A model generated the notes under the pieces. That model saw nothing but the letters and a program-made list of their open reading frames with translations. It did no database searches and was not told the origin of the DNA. Positions 1 through 8,020 of a stretch of DNA of 64,000 bases are shown one piece after another. The stretch is from contig JADJPM010000004.1 of the NCBI GenBank assembly GCA_016713245.1, forward strand, positions 1,488,001 through 1,552,000, written 5' to 3'. Position 1 is the stretch's first letter. The number at the start of each line of letters is the position of its first letter. A program made the translations under genes and the position numbers. Origin of the DNA: Verrucomicrobiaceae bacterium. Lineage in GTDB: Bacteria; Verrucomicrobiota; Verrucomicrobiia; Verrucomicrobiales; Verrucomicrobiaceae.

Positions 1-77
1 TGAAACCACCTCAACCGAGCACATTTTCCGAAGGGACATCTTGGACGGATTTCGGTGGGGGTTTCTCAGACTTTTTT

Positions 78-2627
78 ATGCCAGACGAAATCATTGATTC
101 CATTGGATCAAACTCCACCGCCGTAGCTGCTGATCAGGCCTACGGTGCCGAACAAATCCAGCACCTGGAAGGCCTCCGAGCCGTGCGCATGCGGCCTGGC
201 ATGTACATCGGTGAAACGGATGAACGCGGTCTGCACCACTGCGTGTTCGAAGTGGTGGACAACTCGATCGACGAGCATCTCGCAGGGAATTGCAAAAACG
301 TCTGGATCACCATCCACACGGACGGCTCCATCAGCATCGAGGACGATGGACGCGGCATTCCAGTCGAGATGCACTCCAAAGGCATGCCGACGGTCGAGTT
401 GGTGCTCACGAACCTGCATGCGGGCGGCAAGTTCGGTGATGGTGCGTATGAATTCTCCGGTGGTCTGCACGGCGTCGGTGCAAAGTGCGTGAATGCGCTC
501 TCGGATTGGTTCAAGTGCGAGGTCTATCGCGATGGCAAGATCTACGCCATCGGCTTTGAGCGCGGCATTACCACCGAGCCGCTCAAAGTGCTGGGCGACC
601 TCGATGATCCGAAGCGCACCGGCACGAAGATCACCTTCTTCCCGGATGTGACGATCTTCACGATCACCACGACGTTTGTTTTTGATCGCCTGCGTACTCG
701 TCTCCGCGAGCTGGCCTTCCTGAACCCCGGCATCACCATCCAGATCACCGATGAACGCGGTGAGACTCCCCGCAGCGAGACGTTGATCTATGCGGAAGGC
801 GTGAAGCAGTTCGTGAACGAACTCGGCGAGGGCAAAGACAAGGTACATCCCGAGCCGATCGTGATCGCGGGGCGCCGCGAGGTGATGCTGGAGGACAAGA
901 AAAAGTTCATCCTCGTCGATTGCGTCATCCAGTACAACAAAGGTCTCAGCGAGCAGACGCTCTGCTTTGCCAATGCGATCCCCAACCCGGACTTCGGCAC
1001 GCATTATTCGGGCCTCAAAACCGCACTCACGAAGGCGGTGAAGCAGTACATCGCCTCCAACCCGAAATCCTTCAAAGAGAAGATGCCGGAGATCGAGGGC
1101 GATGACTGCCGCGAGGGTATGATTTGCGTGTTGAGCGTCAAACACCCGCATCCGCGCTTCAATTCGCAGACGAAGGTGAAGCTCGTGAACGGCGAGGTCG
1201 AAGGCGTGGTGAACTCCGTCGTCTATGAGGGCCTGCTGCGCTTCTTTGACGAGAATCCCGACACTGCGGTCGAGGTCATCAAGAACATCATCATCGCCGC
1301 GAAATCCCGCGAAGCCGCCCGCAAGGCGCGTGAGGCCATCCGCAAGGACGCGATGAGCAGCGGCGGCCTGCCCGGCAAGCTCGCCGACTGCTCCGAGCGT
1401 GATGCGTCGAAGACCGAGCTGTTCATTGTCGAGGGTGACTCCGCCGGTGGCTCCGCCAAAATGGGCCGCAATCGTCACAATCAGGCCATTCTGCCGCTGC
1501 GTGGAAAGCTCATCAACACCGAAAAGGCTCGGTTGGAGAAGGTCCTCGCGAACAAGGAAATCCAAACCATGATCACCGCCATTGGCACCGGTATCGGTGG
1601 TGACAGCGAGGTGGAGGGCAGCTTCAATCTCGAAAAGCTCCGCTACCACAAAATCATCATCATGACTGATGCTGACGTGGATGGCAGCCACATCCGCACG
1701 CTGCTGCTGACGTTCTTTTTCCGCCAGATGCCGGAGTTGGTGAAGCGCGGCCACATTTATGTCGCCCAGCCGCCGCTCTACCAAGTCACCCGCAAAAAAC
1801 GCGAGGAGTATGTGCAAAGCGATGCCGAAATGGACGCCATCCTGCTCGAACTCGGCTCCGGCGAGATCAGCCTGCGCAACATCTCCGACGGCACCAAAGT
1901 CGAAGCCGACCGCCTCAAGCAGATACTCGGTCTGCTGGTGCCTGTGGCCAAATTCGCCGACATTATCCGCCGCCACGGCGCGGACTTCGAGACTTACCTC
2001 CAGCATCGCAACACGGAAACTGCCGAACTGCCGCATTACCTCGTCATCATCCGCGAAGGTAACGAGGTTCACGTCCAATACCTGCTCGATCGCGATGCGC
2101 TGGCCAATTTCGCCCGCGATAACCACGATCTGCACCTCTTTGGCAAACCGGAGGTCGATCCCGCCAACGGCACCGCCGCGCCGAAGCAAACTCGCCGCGC
2201 TCGCCTGATTGAGGTCCACGAGGCCCACGGCATGAAAGCCCGTTTCAAGCAGCTCGATGAGCTAGGATTGCACGTCGATCACTTCAGCAGCCAGGACAAG
2301 CCGCTCTTTGAAGTCATCGAAGGCGATGGCGACAACGCCAAAGTCCACCCTGTGTTCAGCATCCCCGGCATCCTCGATAAGGTCATGGAGATCGGCAAAC
2401 GCGGCATGGAGATCAAGCGCTTCAAAGGTCTCGGTGAAATGAACGCCAAACAGCTCTTCGAGACCACCATGGACCCGAACAAGCGCACCCTGCTCCGCAT
2501 CCAACTCGACGAAACCAACGCCCACGAAGCCGAACGCATCTTCACCATCCTCATGGGTGACGTCGTCGAGCCTCGAAAGCACTTCATCGAAGAGAATGCG
2601 CTGAATGTCCGAAACCTCGACGTGTAA
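78..2627 (+). CDS. gyrB: DNA gyrase subunit B
   Basis: ATPase subunit of DNA gyrase, the type IIA topoisomerase that puts negative supercoils into DNA together with GyrA. The 849-aa product has the GHKL ATPase fold at the N terminus (RPGMYIGE near residue 40, VVDNSIDEH, then HGVGAKCVNALS). The transducer domain follows, and then the TOPRIM domain with IVEGDSAGG near 450 and the metal-binding DADVDGSH near 530. The C-terminal tail contains RFKGLGEMNAKQL. Like E. coli GyrB (804 aa) it is long, with an inserted stretch of about 150 residues between the TOPRIM motifs and the tail. It starts at the first ATG, after a T-run and a G-rich stretch. No intact gene is seen in the 77 bases upstream. gyrA lies downstream on the same strand, separated only by a small four-helix-bundle gene. 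Confidence 0.98.
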   Translation: MPDEIIDSIGSNSTAVAADQAYGAEQIQHLEGLRAVRMRPGMYIGETDERGLHHCVFEVVDNSIDEHLAGNCKNVWITIHTDGSISIEDDGRGIPVEMHSKGMPTVELVLTNLHAGGKFGDGAYEFSGGLHGVGAKCVNALSDWFKCEVYRDGKIYAIGFERGITTEPLKVLGDLDDPKRTGTKITFFPDVTIFTITTTFVFDRLRTRLRELAFLNPGITIQITDERGETPRSETLIYAEGVKQFVNELGEGKDKVHPEPIVIAGRREVMLEDKKKFILVDCVIQYNKGLSEQTLCFANAIPNPDFGTHYSGLKTALTKAVKQYIASNPKSFKEKMPEIEGDDCREGMICVLSVKHPHPRFNSQTKVKLVNGEVEGVVNSVVYEGLLRFFDENPDTAVEVIKNIIIAAKSREAARKAREAIRKDAMSSGGLPGKLADCSERDASKTELFIVEGDSAGGSAKMGRNRHNQAILPLRGKLINTEKARLEKVLANKEIQTMITAIGTGIGGDSEVEGSFNLEKLRYHKIIIMTDADVDGSHIRTLLLTFFFRQMPELVKRGHIYVAQPPLYQVTRKKREEYVQSDAEMDAILLELGSGEISLRNISDGTKVEADRLKQILGLLVPVAKFADIIRRHGADFETYLQHRNTETAELPHYLVIIREGNEVHVQYLLDRDALANFARDNHDLHLFGKPEVDPANGTAAPKQTRRARLIEVHEAHGMKARFKQLDELGLHVDHFSSQDKPLFEVIEGDGDNAKVHPVFSIPGILDKVMEIGKRGMEIKRFKGLGEMNAKQLFETTMDPNKRTLLRIQLDETNAHEAERIFTILMGDVVEPRKHFIEENALNVRNLDV

Positions 2628-2630
2628 AGG

Positions 2631-2670
2631 CCGTCAAAGGGTCAAGAAGCTGTCAAGAATCGTCAAAGAG
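2631..2670. repeat. GTCAA-word array, left flank
   Basis: Four copies of a GTCAA(A/G)-type word spaced 8, 11 and 10 bases apart, directly after the gyrB stop and directly before the four-helix-bundle gene. The same word appears in the opposite orientation (TTGAC) just after that gene, so the gene sits between inverted word arrays. The repeat is plain in the sequence. Its function is unknown. Confidence 0.7.
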
Positions 2671-2675
2671 TTGTT

Positions 2676-3137
2676 ATGGGAACGGTCGATCTACATGAAT
2701 TGAGAGTCTATCAGCTCGCGATGCGAGTTGGGGAAGACGTGTGGTCGATCACCGTGGGCTGGGAATGGCTGGCAAGGCAGACGATTGGCTTGCAATGGAT
2801 TCGTTCCGCTGACTCCATCGCCGCAAATATCTCGGAGGGTTATGGGCGCTACTCCTTCAAAGAGAACGCCAAGTTCTGCTACTACGCCAGAGGCTCGCTT
2901 CGTGAGACGCAGACTTGGCTCGAAAAAGCAATGAGCCGCCAACTTCTGAATCCAGGCGCTGCTGATGATCTTGCTCTCCGTCTCGAAGCTCTCCGCCGAC
3001 AGCTCGACAATTACATTCACTCGCTCGGACGATCTTCCGCCAATGTCGTTCGTGAAGACTCACCTGATGCAATCACCGAACTGCCGCCGCTGGAGGATTT
3101 TCTAGCCTCGTTCGACGCTCATAAAGCCCATTCTTGA
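2676..3137 (+). CDS. Four-helix-bundle protein (S23/IVP-like)
   Basis: Protein of 153 aa in the four-helix-bundle family often labelled S23 or 23S rRNA intervening-sequence protein. The family's fold resembles the Avd accessory protein of diversity-generating retroelements. The diagnostic stretch SIAANISEGYGR lies near residues 48-59, after an amphipathic helix with YQLAMRVGEDVW, and two more predicted helices follow. The molecular function of the family is not established. Members often lie inside 23S rRNA genes, but here the gene sits between gyrB and gyrA with no rRNA nearby. It is bracketed by inverted arrays of GTCAA/TTGAC words, and a GC-rich hairpin with a T-run lies between it and gyrA. 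This looks like an inserted cassette rather than part of a gyrase operon, which is inference. It starts at the ATG six bases after the left word array. Confidence 0.85.
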   Translation: MGTVDLHELRVYQLAMRVGEDVWSITVGWEWLARQTIGLQWIRSADSIAANISEGYGRYSFKENAKFCYYARGSLRETQTWLEKAMSRQLLNPGAADDLALRLEALRRQLDNYIHSLGRSSANVVREDSPDAITELPPLEDFLASFDAHKAHS

Positions 3138-3182
3138 CCCCTTGATGGTGGCTTTGCCACCTTTTGACCACTCCCTGACCCA
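3133..3182. repeat. TTGAC-word array, right flank
   Basis: CTTGACC, CTTGATGG, TTTGACC and CTGACC words follow the four-helix-bundle gene, inverted relative to the GTCAA words before it. A 15-bp hairpin (GGTGGC-TTT-GCCACC) lies in the middle. Together with the left array this makes a cassette-like inverted structure around the gene. Confidence 0.6.
3147..3165 (+). terminator. Hairpin plus T-run after the four-helix-bundle gene
   Basis: Perfect 6-bp stem GGTGGC/GCCACC with a TTT loop, followed by CTTTT. It looks like a short intrinsic terminator. It would separate the four-helix-bundle gene from gyrA, and gyrA would then need its own promoter. The stem is short, so confidence is moderate. Confidence 0.4.
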
Positions 3183-3193
3183 CTTTCTGTTTC

Positions 3194-5845
3194 ATGCAAG
3201 ACTCTAACACACGCCCCATCTCCGTCGCTGACGAGGTCAAGAACTCGTTCTTGGACTACTCCATGTCTGTGATCATCTCCCGCGCTCTGCCGGATGTCCG
3301 AGACGGCCTCAAGCCCTCCCAGCGGCGCATTCTTTACGCAATGCATGAGCTGTCGCTCTATCCGCCGAAGAAGCATGTGAAGTGCGCGAAGATCGCGGGT
3401 GACACGTCCGGTAACTACCATCCGCATGGTGAGGCGGTCATTTACCCGACCCTCGTCCACATGGGGCAGGAATGGGCCATGCGTGAGACTTTAATCGATC
3501 CGCAGGGGAACTTCGGCAGCGTGGAAGGCGATCCTCCGGCGGCCATGCGATATACGGAGGCCCGCATGACGCACCTCGGCGGCGCTTTGATGCAGGACAT
3601 GGACAAGGACACGGTCGATTTCGTCCCGAACTATGACGAACGTCTCACCGAGCCCACCGTGTTCCCGGCAGCGTTTCCGAACCTCCTCGTCAATGGCGGC
3701 ACGGGCATCGCGGTCGGCATGGCGACGAATATGCCGCCGCATAACCTCGGCGAGGTCGTCGATGCGGTTTGTGCGCAGATTGATAATCCCGCGATCACCA
3801 CCCCGGAGCTGATGGCGCATGTCAAAGGGCCGGATTTCCCCACGGGCTGCACCATCATGGGCACGATGGGCATCCGCGATTACATGGAAACCGGCCACGG
3901 CAGCGTGCGCATCCGTGGACAGGCCGAAATCGTTGAAAACGGCAACCGCGAGCAGATCATTATCACGGAGATCCCCTACAACGTGAACCGCGCGGAGCTC
4001 GAAAAGAAGATCGCCGAGCTCGCGAACGAAAAAATCATCCCCGAGATCAGCGGCGTGCGAAATGAGTCCGATGAGAACTCCCGCCTCGTCGTCGATTTGA
4101 AGAAGGATGCGCGTGCGCAGGTCGTGCTGAACAATCTGTATAAGCACACCGAGCTGGAGGCCTCCTTCAGCGTCCACATGCTCGCCATCGACGGCAACAG
4201 GCCGCGTGTCTTTGGCATCAAGGACGCCATCGGCTGCTACATCGAGCACCGCCGCGAGGTCATCATCCGCCGCACGAAGTTCCTCCTCGCCAAAGCCGAG
4301 GTGCAGGCGGAAAAGCTCGAAGCCTTCCTCCTCGCGCTCAGCCGCCTCGATGATTTCATCAAGATCATCCGCGACAGTCGCAATCGCGACGAAGCCCGCG
4401 CCGGATTGAAGGCCTACACCTTCCCGGTCGCCACCGCCGAGCAGCTCGGCCTGCTTATTCGCGGCCAGCCGAGCATCCAGGACGGTCGATACGTTTTCAC
4501 CGACAAGCAGGTCGATGACATCCTCGAACTCCGCCTCTATCAGCTGACCGGCATGGAGCGTGACAAGGTGAAGGCCGAATACGACGCCATCCTCGCCACC
4601 ATCAAGGATCTGCTCGACATCCTCGGCAGCGAGCAACGCGTGCTCACCATCATCAAAGACGAGCTGAACGTCATCAAGGCCAAGCACGCCACGCCGCGCC
4701 TCACCCGCATCGAGGCCGTCTCCGGCGACATCGACAGCGTCGATCTCATTCCGAACGAAGCCGCCATCGTCACGATGACGCACATGGGCAGCATCAAACG
4801 CACGCCCACCGCCGAATACCGTCTGCAAGGCCGCGGCGGCAAAGGCCTCAAAGGCATGGAAACGCGCGAGGCGCAGAGCGAGGAGGACGCCGACGACTTC
4901 GTCGAGCATCTCTTCAGCGCGCAGCTGCACGACTTCCTGCTCTTCTTCACGAACACGGGCCGCATGTATGTCGAGCGCGTGTATCAGATCCCGCAGGCCA
5001 CCCGCACCGGCAAAGGCCGCAGCATCAAAAACGTGCTCAACCTTCGCACGGAGGAAAAAATCGCCAGCGTGCTCATCTTGAAGGCCCAAGGAGCCGAAGA
5101 CGAGGCCATGTGGGCCGCGGATCGCTACGTGCTCTTCGCAACGAAGGACGGCACCATCAAGAAAACCGCCCTCGAAGAGTTCAAAAACTACCGCAAGGAC
5201 GGCATCATCGCCATCAAGCTCGATGAAGGCAATGACCTCGTTGATGTCGTGCTCACCGACGGCACGAAGGAAGTCTGCCTCGTCACGCATGAGGGCATGT
5301 GCGTCCGCTTCCACGAAACCGGCGAGGATCCTGCCTCGCCGAACCTGCGTCCGATTGGCCGCAACACGGCTGGTGTGCGCGGTGTGATGCTCGATGCCGA
5401 CGACTTCCTCGTCAGCTGCCTTACCAACGAAGCCGAAACCATGGTGCTCGTCGTGAGCGAAAACGGTCTCGGCAAGCGCACCTCGTTTGAAGAATACCGC
5501 ATGATCAACCGTGGCGGCAAAGGCGTCATCACCATGAACGTCACCGAAAAGACCGGTAAAGTCGTTGCCGCCCTTGCCGTGAAGGAAACCGATGAACTCA
5601 TGCTCATGACCAGCAAAGGTCAGAGCGTGCGCATCAAGGTCAGCCAGATCCGCGAAACCGGCCGCAACGCCCAGGGCGTGAAGCTCATGACGCTGAACGA
5701 GGGCGAAACCATCCAGGACGTGGCCACCGTGATCTCTGAAGAGGAGGAAGCACCTGCTGCTGCCGAGGGTGAAAGCCCGGTGGAAGCTGCTCCCGAAGCT
5801 TCGGCTGAGGTGGCATCGGATGAGCCTGCGGCTCCTGAAGCCTGA
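3194..5845 (+). CDS. gyrA: DNA gyrase subunit A
   Basis: Breakage-reunion subunit of DNA gyrase, 883 aa. The catalytic tyrosine is Tyr120 in RYTEARM (E. coli Tyr122). The C-terminal beta-pinwheel carries the GyrA box QGRGGKG near residue 545, which marks it as gyrase rather than topoisomerase IV. The last 35 residues or so are a Glu/Ala/Pro-rich acidic tail. The quinolone-binding stretch is unusual: HPHG is followed by E-A-V-I-Y-P, so the positions matching E. coli Ser83 and Asp87 are Ala81 and Pro85. Those two residues anchor the water-metal bridge to fluoroquinolones in sensitive enzymes. It starts at the first ATG after TTTCTGTTTC, with no clear Shine-Dalgarno. It is transcribed in the same direction as gyrB. 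Confidence 0.98.
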   Translation: MQDSNTRPISVADEVKNSFLDYSMSVIISRALPDVRDGLKPSQRRILYAMHELSLYPPKKHVKCAKIAGDTSGNYHPHGEAVIYPTLVHMGQEWAMRETLIDPQGNFGSVEGDPPAAMRYTEARMTHLGGALMQDMDKDTVDFVPNYDERLTEPTVFPAAFPNLLVNGGTGIAVGMATNMPPHNLGEVVDAVCAQIDNPAITTPELMAHVKGPDFPTGCTIMGTMGIRDYMETGHGSVRIRGQAEIVENGNREQIIITEIPYNVNRAELEKKIAELANEKIIPEISGVRNESDENSRLVVDLKKDARAQVVLNNLYKHTELEASFSVHMLAIDGNRPRVFGIKDAIGCYIEHRREVIIRRTKFLLAKAEVQAEKLEAFLLALSRLDDFIKIIRDSRNRDEARAGLKAYTFPVATAEQLGLLIRGQPSIQDGRYVFTDKQVDDILELRLYQLTGMERDKVKAEYDAILATIKDLLDILGSEQRVLTIIKDELNVIKAKHATPRLTRIEAVSGDIDSVDLIPNEAAIVTMTHMGSIKRTPTAEYRLQGRGGKGLKGMETREAQSEEDADDFVEHLFSAQLHDFLLFFTNTGRMYVERVYQIPQATRTGKGRSIKNVLNLRTEEKIASVLILKAQGAEDEAMWAADRYVLFATKDGTIKKTALEEFKNYRKDGIIAIKLDEGNDLVDVVLTDGTKEVCLVTHEGMCVRFHETGEDPASPNLRPIGRNTAGVRGVMLDADDFLVSCLTNEAETMVLVVSENGLGKRTSFEEYRMINRGGKGVITMNVTEKTGKVVAALAVKETDELMLMTSKGQSVRIKVSQIRETGRNAQGVKLMTLNEGETIQDVATVISEEEEAPAAAEGESPVEAAPEASAEVASDEPAAPEA

Positions 5846-5882
5846 TTTTGGCCCCGAGTGGATTCGCTGAGTTGATAAGTCC

Positions 5883-5895
5883 CCGCCAGTGGCGG
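5883..5895 (+). terminator. Short hairpin between gyrA and the peptidase gene
   Basis: CCGCC-AGT-GGCGG, a perfect 5-bp stem that extends to 7 bp with one mismatch, lies 37 bases after the gyrA stop and is followed by AGACTTT. It may be a weak terminator. There is no long T-run. Confidence 0.25.
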
Positions 5896-5908
5896 AGACT
5901 TTCAGCTT

Positions 5909-8020
5909 ATGCGCTCGCTCGTCTTGCTCACCATGACCGTCTCCACCCTTGCCGCTGACTCTTTGACCTATCCAACCACCCGGAAGGAGGAGGTCGTGGA
6001 CACGCTGCACGGCGTGAAGATCGCTGATCCCTACCGCTGGCTGGAGGATGACAACTCGGAGGAGACCAAGAAGTGGGTGAAGGCGCAAAATGAGGTCACG
6101 TTCGGTTATTTGGAGAAGCTGCCGCGTCGGGCGGAGATCCAGTCGAGGCTCAAAGATCTGTGGAACTACGAACGCGTCGGCATGCCCTTCGAGCGGGGCG
6201 GTCGGTGGTTTCACTCGTATAACAGCGGTTTGCAGAATCAGTCTGTGTTGATGACAGGCGACTCGCTGGAGGCGAAAGCGGCGCTGCTGCTCGATCCGAA
6301 TGCGATGTCGAAGGGTGGCACGACCTCACTCAGCGACTACGAAGCCAGCGAGGATGGCAAACTCATCGCCTACGGCGTTTCGGAAGCGGGAAGCGATTGG
6401 AACACGATTCGCCTGCGCGACATCGCCAGTGGCAAGGACCTTGATGATGTGGTCCGCTGGGTGAAGTTCAGTGGCATTTCATGGCTTAAAGATGGCAGCG
6501 GCTTCTTTTATGCCCGTTACGATGAACCGAAGGCTGGAGCGGCTTTGACGGCCAAAAACGAGTTTCATAAGCTCTACTTCCACAAGCTCGGCACGAGCCA
6601 GAAAGACGATCTTTTGGTCTATGAACGCCAAGATGAGCCGAAGTGGGGCTTTGGCGGTCATGTCACTGAGGATGGCGAATATCTCATCATTCCCGTGTGG
6701 CTCGGCACGGAGCCGAAGAACCGTCTCTTCTACAAAAAGATCGCTCCCGAGGCACCAGTGGTGGAGCTGCTGAATGACTACGACGCCCGTTATGAGTTCA
6801 TCGACAACGTCGGTCCCATTTTCTACTTCCACACGGACCTGAATGCCACCTGCTACCAGGTCATTGCCATCGACATCCGCAAGCCGCAGCGTGGTAACTG
6901 GCGCGTGATCGTACCGGAGGTGCCGAAAGTGCTGCTGGAGAACGTGAGCACCGTCGGCGGCAAAATGTTCTGCCAGTATCTCCGCGATGCGAAGACGGAG
7001 GTGAAGTGCTTCGACATGGATGGAAAGCTCATCCGCGAGGTGAAGTTGCCCGGTATCGGCTCGGCGGGTGGCTTTGGAGGTCATCGCATGGACAAAAGCA
7101 CGTTTTACACCTTCACCAGCTTCACGGAGCCGGGAGCGATCTACCGCATGGACCTCGAAAGCGGTGTGAGCACGCTTTGGCGGAAGCCTGAGGTGAAATT
7201 CGATGGGGCGGCCTTTGAGACGAAGCAGGTCTTTGTGACCAGCAAGGATGGCACGAAGGTGCCGATGTTCATCGTTCACAAGAAGGGGCTGAAGCTTGAT
7301 GGTTCGAATCCGACGCTGCTTTACGGCTACGGCGGCTTCAGCATCAGCCTCACGCCGTCGTTTTCCGTCTCACGAGCCGTGTGGCTGGAGATGGGCGGTG
7401 TCTTTGCCATGCCGAATCTGCGCGGCGGCGGCGAATACGGCCGCGACTGGCATCTCGCCGGGGTGAAGCTGGGCAAGCAAAACGTCTTCGATGACTTCAT
7501 CGCCTCCGCCGAATGGCTCATCGCGAATAAGTACACCAGTAGCGCCAAGCTCGCGATTCAGGGCGGTAGCAACGGCGGACTGCTCGTCGGAGCCTGCATG
7601 ACTCAACGACCTGAACTCTATGCCGCTGCCTTGCCTGCGGTGGGCGTGCTCGATATGCTGCGCTTTGAGAAGTTTACCATCGGCTGGGGCTGGCGCAGTG
7701 ATTACGGCAGTGTGGAAAACGGCGCGGAGTTCAAAGCCCTGCTCAGCTACTCACCCTATCACAACCTGAAGACCGGCACCCGCTACCCGGCCACGCTTGT
7801 GCTCACCGGCGATCACGACGACCGCGTCGTGCCTGCCCACAGCTTCAAATTCGGCTCCCGTCTTCAGGAGAGTCAGGCCAAGGATGGTCCGCCGGTGCTC
7901 ATTCGCATCGAAACCAGCGCCGGTCATGGTGCGGGCACGGCTTTGAACAAGATGATCGAGAAGACCGCCGATGAGTGGGCATTCCTCGTGAAGCATCTGG
8001 GAGTCGAAGCTACGCGATGA
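5909..8020 (+). CDS. Prolyl oligopeptidase family serine peptidase (S9A)
   Basis: Secreted serine peptidase of 703 aa that would cut proline-containing oligopeptides after Pro. A short signal peptide (MRSLVLLTMTVSTLAA) is followed by the family's N-terminal signature, DPYRWLEDDNSEE, near residue 40. A beta-propeller and then an alpha/beta-hydrolase domain follow. The nucleophile is in GGSNGGLLV near residue 550, the acid in TGDHDDRVVP near 633 and the histidine in SAGHGAG near 670. This is the full length and motif set of prolyl endopeptidases. Its 3' end overlaps the stop codon of the convergent DUF1501 gene by 11 bases, so no terminator separates the two. Confidence 0.95.
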   Translation: MRSLVLLTMTVSTLAADSLTYPTTRKEEVVDTLHGVKIADPYRWLEDDNSEETKKWVKAQNEVTFGYLEKLPRRAEIQSRLKDLWNYERVGMPFERGGRWFHSYNSGLQNQSVLMTGDSLEAKAALLLDPNAMSKGGTTSLSDYEASEDGKLIAYGVSEAGSDWNTIRLRDIASGKDLDDVVRWVKFSGISWLKDGSGFFYARYDEPKAGAALTAKNEFHKLYFHKLGTSQKDDLLVYERQDEPKWGFGGHVTEDGEYLIIPVWLGTEPKNRLFYKKIAPEAPVVELLNDYDARYEFIDNVGPIFYFHTDLNATCYQVIAIDIRKPQRGNWRVIVPEVPKVLLENVSTVGGKMFCQYLRDAKTEVKCFDMDGKLIREVKLPGIGSAGGFGGHRMDKSTFYTFTSFTEPGAIYRMDLESGVSTLWRKPEVKFDGAAFETKQVFVTSKDGTKVPMFIVHKKGLKLDGSNPTLLYGYGGFSISLTPSFSVSRAVWLEMGGVFAMPNLRGGGEYGRDWHLAGVKLGKQNVFDDFIASAEWLIANKYTSSAKLAIQGGSNGGLLVGACMTQRPELYAAALPAVGVLDMLRFEKFTIGWGWRSDYGSVENGAEFKALLSYSPYHNLKTGTRYPATLVLTGDHDDRVVPAHSFKFGSRLQESQAKDGPPVLIRIETSAGHGAGTALNKMIEKTADEWAFLVKHLGVEATR

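Noticed and set aside
1..77. Possible end of a preceding gene (TGA at the first base)
   Set aside because: Three bases are not evidence of a gene; nothing else in the first 77 bases supports a coding end, terminator or promoter.
108..2228. Long minus-strand open frame across gyrB
   Set aside because: It is the shadow of a GC-rich gene read backwards; the translation has no family motifs, while gyrB on the plus strand is complete.
2676..3137. Ribosomal protein S23 as a literal function
   Set aside because: The label comes from early annotation of this family; there is no rRNA here and no evidence of ribosomal association.
3491..6214. Open frame of more than 900 codons opposite gyrA
   Set aside because: Antisense to a full gyrA and rich in Asp/His/Ala runs typical of reverse-read high-GC genes; no domain recognisable.
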